Source of the DNA: Deltaproteobacteria bacterium
GTDB taxonomy: Bacteria; Desulfobacterota; Desulfobacteria; C00003060
Length of the DNA: 7,113 nucleotides
Assembly: GCA_030667105.1 (NCBI GenBank)
Contig: DAOUWN010000106.1
Span: 1 to 7,113, forward strand
Direction: 5' to 3'
Part shown: positions 1-5,516 of the stretch, piece by piece
Numbering within the stretch: position 1 is the stretch's first letter
How the letters are laid out: each line of letters starts with the position of its first letter
Notes under the pieces: model-generated
What the model was told of the DNA's origin: nothing
What the model saw: the letters and a program-made list of their open reading frames with translations, nothing else
The model's database searches: none
Position numbers and translations under genes: made by a program

Positions 1-34
1 ATTTGTAAAAAGTTTAAACTTCGCCCTCTGCGCG

Positions 35-205
35 GTCATTTCGAGCGAAGCGCCGACCCGGCCCGCCCTGGCGCGACACAAGATGGACCATGCCACAGAG
101 AGAAAAACCCGGTCTGGGCCAGGGTCTGGGCCAGGGAAAAATCCCTGTTGTGCAATATGCTAAAAACATAAGATTTATTCCCGCCAATAGCGGGGTCGAA
201 ATGAC
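35..205. repeat. MITE/REP-like element with 10-bp terminal inverted repeats
   Basis: GTCATTTCGA at 35-44 is the exact reverse complement of TCGAAATGAC at 196-205, bounding a 171-bp noncoding segment. From memory, ends of this GTCATTTCGA type recur as dispersed noncoding repeats in many bacterial genomes; copy number cannot be judged from one window. No transposase and no clear target-site duplication are visible. A 12-bp tandem duplication lies inside it. Confidence 0.5.
111..134 (+). repeat. Tandem duplication of a 12-bp unit
   Basis: Two exact head-to-tail copies of GGTCTGGGCCAG occupy 111-122 and 123-134, followed by GG that begins a third copy. The unit contains the palindrome TGGGCCA-like core, so the pair can also fold. 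It sits within the 35-205 element and looks like slippage. Confidence 0.8.
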
Positions 206-312
206 AGATTCACCGAGTCCGGCTTGTTTCGAAGACATCAATTTTAGTATTGGATAATTGATGGCATGTCAATAATTTCTTTGAAATCAATAGCGTAACA
301 TGTTATAAATTG

Positions 313-340
313 TATCATTGCTTGGCGCCTTGCAATGACA
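313..340. repeat. 28-bp imperfect palindrome, REP-like
   Basis: The half TATCATTGCTTGGC (313-326) matches the reverse complement of GCCTTGCAATGACA (327-340) at 11 of 14 positions. The TGTCATTGCAAGGCGCC wording resembles dispersed extragenic palindromes. No T-run follows on either strand, so a terminator role is not supported. Confidence 0.45.
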
Positions 341-382
341 ATTCGAGGCCCTTGCCAGATTCGGGATCATACTTAAATAGTG

Positions 383-411
383 TTCATCCATAAATGGACT
401 TCATGGATGAA
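383..411. repeat. 9-bp inverted repeat (stem-loop)
   Basis: TTCATCCAT (383-391) pairs perfectly with ATGGATGAA (403-411) across an 11-nt loop. It is not followed by a T-run. Its role is unknown; it could be another dispersed element. Confidence 0.45.
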
Positions 412-432
412 AGCCTTTAGCTGACAGCAATT

Positions 433-501
433 AGCTATTAGCCACAAAATCAATAAAACCCAGCAGTTAAGTTGAAAGCTAACCGCTAAGGGCTAATCGC
501 T
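433..501. repeat. Inverted repeat in GCTAAT-rich spacer
   Basis: AGCTATTAGCC (433-443) and GGCTAATCGCT (491-501) are complementary at 10 of 11 positions, with additional GCTAA words between them (477-498). It looks like a low-complexity spacer repeat rather than a defined regulatory site. Confidence 0.35.
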
Positions 502-551
502 CCATCCGGAAATCTTTGATTTGTGGATGGGCACTAAATAGGTCACTTGAC

Positions 552-968
552 ATGATTGCGTACGATTTAGTTTGTGCAGGCGGCCATACCTTCGAAGGAT
601 GGTTTGAAGATCTAAAGGCCTTTGAAGATCAAAAGCGGAGAAACCTTATCGCCTGCCCTATGTGTAACGACACATCAATAGAAGTCGTACCCTCCACATT
701 TGCCATAAAGACAAATTCTTCTCTGCCTGAAGAATGGACAGGGACCGATATTCCAAAAAAGGTACCGAGCACTGAAGAGATCACACACTTTCTGGAGAAA
801 AACTTCGAAGATGTAGGTCCCGATTTTGCGCGAGAAGCCCTGAAGATGCATTACGATGTTTCGGAGAAGCGGAACATAAGGGGAACGAGTTCCAAGGCTG
901 AAGATGAGACGCTGGAAAAAGAAGGGATCAAGTTTTTCAAAATCCCTATTCCCCGCCTGGACTCCTGA
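552..968 (+). CDS. DUF1178 family protein
   Basis: 138-aa small protein matching the DUF1178 family, whose biochemical role is unknown. The N terminus MIAYDLVCAGGHTFEGWF is the family hallmark. Residues C8 and H12 (CxxGH), followed by C35 and C38 (CPMC), look like a zinc-ribbon-type metal site. The C-terminal third (about 85-135), with FAREALKMHY, the NIRG turn and the ending GIKFFKIPIP, also fits the family. I start it at ATG 552 rather than the longer in-frame ATG at 516, because homologs begin right at MI.YDL and the extra 12 residues look like spacer. No strong Shine-Dalgarno is visible; AGGT at 540-543 is weak and about 8 nt away. It converges on recD2, 47 nt downstream. The family call is strong and the function open. 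Confidence 0.88.
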   Translation: MIAYDLVCAGGHTFEGWFEDLKAFEDQKRRNLIACPMCNDTSIEVVPSTFAIKTNSSLPEEWTGTDIPKKVPSTEEITHFLEKNFEDVGPDFAREALKMHYDVSEKRNIRGTSSKAEDETLEKEGIKFFKIPIPRLDS

Positions 969-990
969 GGACGCAAATCATCATGCGTCC
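969..990. terminator. Stem-loop between convergent genes
   Basis: GGACGCA (969-975) pairs perfectly with TGCGTCC (984-990) around an 8-nt loop, immediately after the DUF1178 stop and 25 nt from the recD2 stop. It may act as a bidirectional 3' end for both genes, but neither strand has a T-run after it, so intrinsic termination is only possible, not shown. Confidence 0.35.
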
Positions 991-1015
991 ACTCCACTAT
1001 TAGATTACTCACGAC

Positions 1016-3193
1016 CTACAAAAGCCGGAAAGCAAGGCGTGTCAAGCGTCTTTGCGGCTTGTCATTTCTAATGGCAATGGCCATGGCCTTTTTGGTGCCG
1101 ATAAGGACGACCAATTCCTTGGCACGGGTTATCCCCGTGTAGATGAGATTTCTCTGAAGGAGCACATAGTGCTGGGTCATGACAGGCAATACTACGGCCC
1201 TGTACTCCGATCCTTGGGACTTGTGCACGGACACAGCATAGGCCAATACGAGCTCATCCAGTTCAGCAAAGTCGTAGTCCACAGGCCGGCCGTCGTATTC
1301 AACCGTCAGTTTCTGCATTTTGCCATCTATCTCGCTGATGGTTCCAATGTCGCCGTTAAATACGTCCTTTGTATAATTGTTTCTGATCTGCATCACCTTG
1401 TCCAGGCGCTTAAACGTGCGTCCCATCCGTTCAATCATATCACTGGACTTATTGAGGGCTTCTTGCAACACACGATTCAGGTTGGCTGTGCCGACAATCC
1501 CTTTGTGCATGGGGGACAGTACCTGGATATCTGACAGAGGGTGAAGATTAAACCGATCAGGGATGCGCACGCAGCAAAGCTCCCGGATGGTGGAAAGGAC
1601 CTTTTCAGGATCATCTTGCTCGATAAAGTAATAATCCTTGAGAGTATCTCGATTTGAGCTCGGCGCAGCCGGAAAATTACCCTGGTTGATCTGATGGGCA
1701 TTGACGATGATGAGACTCTCCCGGGCCTGTCTGAAGATCTCCGTCAAATACACGGCAGGCACCCGTCTTGAATCGATCATGTCTCGCAGGACGTTTCCGG
1801 GACCCACCGGAGGAAGCTGATGGATATCTCCCACCAAAATCAGCACGGCCGTGGCGGGCACAGCCTTGACAAGGTGATACATCAAGAAAACATCCACCAT
1901 AGATGCCTCATCTACGATGACCACATCTGCATCAAGGGGATTCTCTTCGTTTTTCTGAAATCCCCCGCTCTTGTGGTTGTAAGCTAACAGCCGATGGATG
2001 GTTTTTGCCTCACGGCTTGTGACTTCAGAAAGCCTTTTTGCTGCACGCCCAGTAGGAGCAGCAAGGAGAATCCGCTTCCCTGCCCCTTCAAAGACAGCTA
2101 TAATCGCTCTCACCAAGGTCGTTTTGCCAGTTCCGGGTCCGCCTGTCACGATAGACACCTTGGATGAAAGCGTCGTCTCAAGAGCAGACCACTGCCCTTC
2201 GGAAAGGAGAATGGCCAGTCTCTTTTGCAGAAGCCTTCTGATCCCCTTATCATCCGTCTTAAGGGATTTGACAGGCACGGAAAGGAGGGCCTTGAGTCGG
2301 TTTGCCAGACCCCTCTCAACAGTGTGAAAAGCCTTAATATAAACAGCCTTCTCACTTTTGCCGGCATCGCCATCCTGATTCCCAAGATCCTCAACTACAA
2401 TGCGCTTTGATGAAACCAGGTTGTCAAAAGCGCTCTCGAGGACACCATGGCCTGTCTCAAGTAGATCTCGTGACCGTTTCATCACATCGTCGTACGCTCC
2501 ATAGACATGGCCGTCCTCAGACATCTTTTCCAACACATGGAGGATGCCGGCTTCTGCCCGTATCAGTGAGTCTTTCGGAACACCAACTTTGCCCGCAATA
2601 CCGTCAGCAATGATAAAGCCGATGCCAAATATGTCTGTTGTCAGTCGATAAGGATTTTTCCGCACAACACGGATAGCATTTTGGCCGTATTGCTTAAATA
2701 TCTTGGCGCTGTAGCCTGCACTCACCCCATGTCCCTGAAGAAAAATCATGACGTCGCGGATCTCTCTTTGATCTTCCCAGGCCTTGCGGATCATCTCAAG
2801 CCGCTTCTTGCCAATCCCTTCTATGCCCATGAGTTTCTCGGGACGATGTTCAATGACCTCCAGGGTCTTGTCACCGAACCGCTTCACCAATCTCTTGGCC
2901 ATCTCAGGACCGATTCCTCGAATGAGCCCTGATCCCAAATACTTCTCAATCCCATGTACTTTGGCAGGAAGGCTCACACTGCAAGCGCTAGCCTTAAACT
3001 GCTGTCCATACTTGGGATGGATCTCCCAGACACCTGAAAGTTCCAACACCTCGCCTGGGGAGACCCCTCCCAACTGGCCCACCACAGTCACCAAATCCGG
3101 ATTTCCTTTGACCTTCAACCTTGCTACTGTGTACAGACTGTCATCATTGAAATAGACAATCCGATCCAGTTGGCCTTCAAGGGTCTCTGACAT
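1016..3193 (-). CDS. recD2: RecD2-type 5'-3' DNA helicase (SF1B)
   Basis: Complete 725-aa helicase of the RecD/TraA family. RecD2 enzymes unwind DNA 5'-3' and act in repair and replication-fork maintenance in bacteria, working outside a RecBCD complex. Visible order: N-terminal OB-like domain (about 5-75), tandem helix-hairpin-helix motifs (GIGPEMAKRL near 93-102, GIEGIGKKRL near 123-132), then the motor. Motor motifs: Walker A GGPGTGKTT 351-359 (K357); Walker B VVIVDEASMVD with D428/E429; motif III GDIHQLPPVG from about 455 (D456); Arg motif FRQA with R488; motif V SVHKSQGSEY 655-664; motif VI TGITRAKEL with R690. The length and the long HhH N-terminal region separate it from RecBCD RecD (about 600 aa). 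Start ATG 3193 has AGG six nt upstream. No recB or recC is adjacent. It is transcribed away from the phosphatase gene. Confidence 0.95.
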   Translation of the reverse strand: MSETLEGQLDRIVYFNDDSLYTVARLKVKGNPDLVTVVGQLGGVSPGEVLELSGVWEIHPKYGQQFKASACSVSLPAKVHGIEKYLGSGLIRGIGPEMAKRLVKRFGDKTLEVIEHRPEKLMGIEGIGKKRLEMIRKAWEDQREIRDVMIFLQGHGVSAGYSAKIFKQYGQNAIRVVRKNPYRLTTDIFGIGFIIADGIAGKVGVPKDSLIRAEAGILHVLEKMSEDGHVYGAYDDVMKRSRDLLETGHGVLESAFDNLVSSKRIVVEDLGNQDGDAGKSEKAVYIKAFHTVERGLANRLKALLSVPVKSLKTDDKGIRRLLQKRLAILLSEGQWSALETTLSSKVSIVTGGPGTGKTTLVRAIIAVFEGAGKRILLAAPTGRAAKRLSEVTSREAKTIHRLLAYNHKSGGFQKNEENPLDADVVIVDEASMVDVFLMYHLVKAVPATAVLILVGDIHQLPPVGPGNVLRDMIDSRRVPAVYLTEIFRQARESLIIVNAHQINQGNFPAAPSSNRDTLKDYYFIEQDDPEKVLSTIRELCCVRIPDRFNLHPLSDIQVLSPMHKGIVGTANLNRVLQEALNKSSDMIERMGRTFKRLDKVMQIRNNYTKDVFNGDIGTISEIDGKMQKLTVEYDGRPVDYDFAELDELVLAYAVSVHKSQGSEYRAVVLPVMTQHYVLLQRNLIYTGITRAKELVVLIGTKKAMAIAIRNDKPQRRLTRLAFRLL

Positions 3194-3228
3194 TCTTAAC
3201 CTATCAAAATTGTTTCACAAATATTCGT

Positions 3229-3266
3229 ATTTTAGGTAAGTTAACGAACAAGCATTAAGATGTCAA
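3229..3266 (-). promoter_or_regulatory. Candidate recD2 promoter
   Basis: On the minus strand, TAAAAT (3234-3229) is a 5/6 match to a sigma70 -10 and TTAATG (3258-3253) is a weak -35 at 18-nt spacing; the leader would be about 30 nt. A perfect TTGACA lies at 3266-3261, but its properly spaced -10 (TAACTT, 3243-3238) is poor. Either could be used. Confidence 0.35.
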
Positions 3267-3300
3267 TCCATTTACGGTTGTCTGATATTGAAGTTGACAT
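3260..3300. repeat. Inverted repeat formed by divergent -35-like boxes
   Basis: ATGTCAA (3260-3266) and TTGACAT (3294-3300) are exact inverted copies in the recD2/suhB divergent spacer, 27 nt apart. Each is a consensus TTGACA facing outward toward its own gene. It may simply be two back-to-back promoters, or a site for a shared dimeric regulator. Confidence 0.4.
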
Positions 3301-3321
3301 TATGGCAGAATTTGATATTAA
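3294..3321 (+). promoter_or_regulatory. Candidate promoter of the phosphatase gene
   Basis: TTGACA (3294-3299, full -35 consensus) is followed after 16 nt by TATTAA (3316-3321, 4/6 of the -10 consensus). The predicted transcript start, about 7 nt further on, falls at or next to the GTG start codon at 3329, so the mRNA would be nearly leaderless. Confidence 0.45.
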
Positions 3322-3328
3322 ATAATAT

Positions 3329-4105
3329 GTGGATGTTCAGAGAATACGGGATGTAGGCCTCGCCGCTGGAGCAAGGGCCGGCGAGATCCTTTGCAATTAC
3401 TGGGGAAAAACCCACACCGTAGAAAAAAAGGGGGCAACAGACCTGGTCACTGAGGCTGACTTGGCCTCTGAAAAGGCTATTACCCAGCTTATTCGGACCG
3501 CCTTCCCTGAGCACAGCATCCTTGCTGAGGAAAGTGGCATAACGTTCGGGACAGACTCTTGCAGATGGATTATTGACCCCCTGGACGGCACCACGAATTT
3601 CGCTCATGGCCTGCCTGAATTCACTGTCTCTATTGCTTTCGCCTATGAGGAAGAACTCGTCTTTGGATTGGTCCTAAATCCTGTCACCGAGGAACTTTTT
3701 TGTGGGATACGAGGCCGGGGGGCGACTCTCAATGGCCGGGCTATCCAGGTTTCCAGCGCTGACAATCTTGGCGAGAGTCTCCTGGTCACAGGTTTTCCCT
3801 ATGAGTTGAAGCCCGTTATAGACCCCCTTATGCAGCGGTTTGAGCGATGCCTCATGGCTGCACAGGGAATTCGCCGGCTAGGCTCGGCCGCACTGGATCT
3901 TTGCTATGTGGCCTGCGGTCGATTTGAAGGTTTCTGGGAACAAAACCTGGCCCCTTGGGATACGGCGGCCGGCGTGGTCATCGCCCAAGAAGCCGGAGCA
4001 ACGATTTCTGACTTCTCAAATGAACCGTACTCCATTGAAAAAAAGGAAATCCTGGCCACGAACGGCCATGTTCACGAAAAGTTGGCTACTCTACTGAGGT
4101 TGTGA
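3329..4105 (+). CDS. suhB: Inositol monophosphatase family protein (SuhB-like)
   Basis: 258-aa Mg2+-dependent phosphatase of the IMPase superfamily, typically hydrolysing inositol-1-phosphate or related sugar phosphates in the cytosol. E. coli SuhB also acts in rRNA antitermination. Signatures: KGATDLVTEAD (34-44), AEES with metal ligand E67, motif 1 WIIDPLDGTTNF (80-91; D83, D86), the RRLGSAALDLCYVACGRFEGFWE-type segment (from 182), and motif 2 APWDTAAG with D211. Length is normal for the family. The start is forced: GTG 3329 is the only usable start before the first conserved motif, and an in-frame TAA lies at 3323-3325. An ATG at 3327 is out of frame. No Shine-Dalgarno precedes it; see the promoter entry. 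Its stop overlaps the next gene's start. The symbol is by family resemblance; fructose-1,6-bisphosphatase or histidinol-phosphatase activity cannot be excluded. Confidence 0.92.
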   Translation: MDVQRIRDVGLAAGARAGEILCNYWGKTHTVEKKGATDLVTEADLASEKAITQLIRTAFPEHSILAEESGITFGTDSCRWIIDPLDGTTNFAHGLPEFTVSIAFAYEEELVFGLVLNPVTEELFCGIRGRGATLNGRAIQVSSADNLGESLLVTGFPYELKPVIDPLMQRFERCLMAAQGIRRLGSAALDLCYVACGRFEGFWEQNLAPWDTAAGVVIAQEAGATISDFSNEPYSIEKKEILATNGHVHEKLATLLRL

Positions 4106-4302
4106 TGACAAAACCAGTACTGAGTCCAAAGGTCCTGAAAAAGAGGTTCGATTGCTTCGGCAATTTTGACCCCCACGACACTATTTGTCTGAGATGGTGC
4201 CACTTGAACATACGGTGCGCCATCGCAAAGGATCAATATGAACAGCTTGAAATCATGGAAGATTTCTTTGATACTGTGCTGGAAACATCCAGGCCACAGT
4301 AA
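4105..4302 (+). CDS. Small protein with four-cysteine motif, coupled to suhB
   Basis: 65-aa protein I cannot name. It has CFGNFDPHDTIC, then WCHLNIRC: cysteines 17, 28, 32 and 38, spaced C-x10-C-x3-C-x5-C, which suggests a zinc or iron-sulfur site (inference). The tail (42-61) is an acidic, probably helical segment. The ATG shares one base with the phosphatase TGA (TGATG), and TGAGGT at 4095-4100 gives a ribosome binding site inside the end of that gene. Translational coupling is therefore likely. A GTG three bases upstream would add one residue. CFG...C...C..C-type small proteins occur in delta-proteobacteria as far as I recall. Reality of the gene is likely; function unknown. Confidence 0.7.
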   Translation: MTKPVLSPKVLKKRFDCFGNFDPHDTICLRWCHLNIRCAIAKDQYEQLEIMEDFFDTVLETSRPQ

Positions 4303-4380
4303 CCTCCGACAACAGGAGTCGTTACGTGAGCTAGTTTCCATTCTCAAAAAGACGGGCACCAGCTAAGAAGGGAAGTATCG

Positions 4381-4587
4381 ATGGCTAAAATGGTGAAGGG
4401 GACAAAGAGGTACGTATTGCTGAGAGGCAAAGCCGAAAATGAAGATGACATTGTCATTGATATATTCAGTAAGAAGGAACTCGATGCAGCCCTGAAGAAT
4501 GGCAGAGTGACTCTGGAAGATAATATTGTGAAGGTCGAGGTGTTGGGAAGAGTCGATCTCAGAAGACCGCAGAAGTCCAAGAAATAG
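4381..4587 (+). CDS. Hypothetical 68-aa protein
   Basis: Unrecognised small basic/acidic protein. It begins MAKMVKGTKRYVLLRG, has a central stretch of alternating acidic and hydrophobic residues (EDDIVIDIF, 22-30), then a probable helix (KKELDAALKNG, 31-41), a strand-like VTLEDNIVKVEVLG and a Lys-rich tail. There is no signal peptide, membrane segment or cysteine. AAGGGAAG at 4368-4375 is a well-placed ribosome binding site. It lies 78 nt after the Cys-motif gene on the same strand and could be the last gene of that operon. An overlapping open frame on the other strand (4344-4649) is Ser/Phe-rich and lacks such a site, so I prefer this one. Confidence 0.65.
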   Translation: MAKMVKGTKRYVLLRGKAENEDDIVIDIFSKKELDAALKNGRVTLEDNIVKVEVLGRVDLRRPQKSKK

Positions 4588-4629
4588 TGGGAAAAAGTAT
4601 GAAAAGATCTATCTGGCCCTGCATTTTGT

Positions 4630-4637
4630 GTTAGCGC
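4630..4637 (-). other. Possible remnant attC box at array end
   Basis: Minus-strand GCGCTAAC lies 4 nt after the stop codon of the nucleotidyltransferase, where the first box of its attC would be expected. The box predicted from this cassette's other end is GCTTAAC, so the match is imperfect, and I find no paired arms or GTT box beyond it. This probably marks the eroded distal boundary between the array and the chromosome. Confidence 0.25.
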
Positions 4638-4641
4638 TTTT

Positions 4642-5163
4642 CTATTCAATTAGCTTGCGTATCGAAACAGGCAGTTGGTCTGACAAATAGGGATATTCCT
4701 CTATCAACCGAAAAATGTCAGCCAGATCCTTCTGCCGTTTGCTCTTGCGCCGTTGCTCGTCTGAATATGCCCAAACCTTGCCTCGTAGAACATCTTCAAC
4801 ACTTGCAACTTTCATCTCATAGCCCAACACAGAGTGGTTTTTTGCCCTGGCAATGAAATCCTGATACCTTGGATCCATCTGAAGCTGTATTCTCAAGTCA
4901 GATTTGCTGCTACTAAGGTTTATGCTATGGGCAAACCGTTCAATTCTAAAATGGGTTTCAACGGCATTGCAGGTTGTTTCAATGTCATCTGTGGCTACTA
5001 CAATATCAAGATCAAGACTTACAACAGGCTCCGCATAGGCATTTACTGCAAGCCCGCCAATCACGCAATAGTCCACACTGGCCGATGATAGTGCATCAAG
5101 GAAGATCTGAATAATATCTTCATCGCCGTTAGATACAGCTTTTAAGAATTCCTTCTTAGTCAT
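4642..5163 (-). CDS. Nucleotidyltransferase-fold protein (toxin-like)
   Basis: 173-aa single-domain protein of the polymerase-beta-like nucleotidyltransferase superfamily. Visible: the nucleotide-binding turn VIGGLAVNAY (GG at 36-37), the acidic pair LDLD (D51, D53) on the next strand, then DLRIQLQMDPRYQ (89-101) and the C-terminal helical motif KSKRQKDLADIFRLIEEYP (140-158), a signature I recall in a family of uncharacterised solo nucleotidyltransferases. D89 is a candidate third carboxylate. Related proteins act as type IV or MNT-type toxin-antitoxin partners that transfer NMP to a target, but no HEPN or other partner gene is beside it. ATG 5163 has an excellent AGGAGGTGAA ribosome binding site. 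Its start lies 28 nt past the attC at 5191, a normal cassette layout. Substrate unknown. Confidence 0.82.
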   Translation of the reverse strand: MTKKEFLKAVSNGDEDIIQIFLDALSSASVDYCVIGGLAVNAYAEPVVSLDLDIVVATDDIETTCNAVETHFRIERFAHSINLSSSKSDLRIQLQMDPRYQDFIARAKNHSVLGYEMKVASVEDVLRGKVWAYSDEQRRKSKRQKDLADIFRLIEEYPYLSDQLPVSIRKLIE

Positions 5164-5190
5164 TTCACCTCCTATTCGACCATTAGCGCC

Positions 5191-5267
5191 GCTTAACCCC
5201 TAAACCCCGCTGCTCACAGGTGGGGGCCGCGAAGCGGGCCGAATCCTTGTGCAGCGGCTTGTTATCC
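5191..5267 (-). repeat. attC1, cassette recombination site
   Basis: On the minus strand it begins GGATAAC (5267-5261), continues AAG, then arm CCGCTGC (5257-5251) that pairs perfectly with GCAGCGG (5213-5207), and ends GTTAAGC (5197-5191), a full GTTRRRY match. Between the arms, ACAAGG and CCTGT pair with one unpaired base, and a GC-rich GGCCCG...CGGCC segment forms the inner hairpin. Total 77 nt. The GGATAAC box departs from RYYYAAC but exactly complements the box at the far end of the hicAB cassette. Confidence 0.7.
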
Positions 5268-5281
5268 GCTGATTTTTTGTT
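5252..5281 (+). terminator. Rho-independent terminator upstream of hicAB
   Basis: On the plus strand CAGCGG (5252-5257) pairs with CCGCTG (5266-5271) across 8 nt and is followed by ATTTTTTGTTTT. It would stop plus-strand transcripts from the left just before the hicAB promoter. One stem arm is shared with attC1. Confidence 0.45.
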
Positions 5282-5310
5282 TTGACATATCCTACAAAAA
5301 TGTGTATAAA
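5282..5310 (+). promoter_or_regulatory. Strong hicAB promoter
   Basis: TTGACA (5282-5287, perfect -35) is separated by 17 nt from TATAAA (5305-5310, 5/6 of the -10). The predicted start, near 5317, is about two bases from the hicA ATG at 5319, implying an essentially leaderless message; no Shine-Dalgarno precedes hicA. Confidence 0.75.
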
Positions 5311-5316
5311 TACACA
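5301..5316. promoter_or_regulatory. Palindromic operator over the hicAB -10 box
   Basis: TGTGTAT (5301-5307) and ATACACA (5310-5316) form a perfect 7-bp inverted repeat with a 2-nt centre, covering the -10. HicB proteins with a ribbon-helix-helix domain bind such palindromes to repress their own operon, so this is the likely HicB or HicAB site (inference from family behaviour). Confidence 0.6.
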
Positions 5317-5318
5317 CC

Positions 5319-5507
5319 ATGGATAGCCGAACAATTATCAAGATTCTCAAACAAAATGGTTGGCGCGAAGTCGCGAAAGTCGGCTCCCATTCTCAATTTC
5401 GGCATCCAGATAAAAAGGGATGTGTTACCGTTCCACACCCGAAAAAGGACATACCGGTTGGCACGTTGAAAAGTATCGAGCGTCAGTCGGGAATCAGATT
5501 CAACTGA
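5319..5507 (+). CDS. hicA: HicA family mRNA interferase toxin
   Basis: 62-aa double-stranded-RNA-binding-fold toxin. HicA toxins cleave mRNA and tmRNA, arresting growth until HicB neutralises them. The family pattern is complete: helix ending LKQNGW (10-15), catalytic-His motif GSHSQFRHP with H24, strand CVTVPHP, then IPVGTLKSIERQSGI for the final helix. ATG 5319 sits directly at the end of the operator palindrome and has no ribosome binding site, so a leaderless start is likely. hicB follows after 9 nt. The pair is encoded opposite to the cassette array direction, which explains why it carries its own promoter. Confidence 0.93.
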   Translation: MDSRTIIKILKQNGWREVAKVGSHSQFRHPDKKGCVTVPHPKKDIPVGTLKSIERQSGIRFN

Positions 5508-5516
5508 GGTGTAACC

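Larger units (their letters stand above)
1..551. other. Gene-free, repeat-rich intergenic region
   Basis: I see no convincing coding sequence here. The one long open frame on the minus strand (14-241) is low-complexity, Pro/Arg/Gly-rich, and lies inside an inverted-repeat element. The stretch instead holds a terminal-inverted-repeat element (35-205), a 12-bp tandem duplication (111-134), a 28-bp near-palindrome (313-340), a 9-bp stem-loop (383-411) and a run of AGCTATTAGCC/GGCTAATCGCT-type inverted repeats (433-501). Any promoter for the DUF1178 gene should lie near 500-545, but I cannot find a good -35/-10 pair. Confidence 0.7.

Noticed and set aside
14..241. 75-aa open frame on the minus strand
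   Set aside because: It lies inside the terminal-inverted-repeat element and across the tandem duplication, and has a low-complexity PWPRPWPRP stretch and no family resemblance.
466..472. GTTAAGT in the left spacer, identical to an attC3 box
   Set aside because: A 7-mer alone, with no paired arms or partner box around it; chance is sufficient.
1052..3155. Several plus-strand open frames of 61-160 aa opposite recD2
   Set aside because: They are antisense shadows of a complete, motif-rich helicase gene, with no recognisable domains or ribosome binding sites of note.
1016..3193. TraA-type relaxase or RecBCD RecD subunit
   Set aside because: There is no relaxase domain, no recB or recC nearby, and the tandem HhH N-terminal region is that of RecD2.
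4344..4649. 101-aa minus-strand open frame overlapping the 68-aa gene
   Set aside because: Ser/Phe/Leu-rich shadow without a good ribosome binding site; the plus-strand frame has a clear one and protein-like composition.
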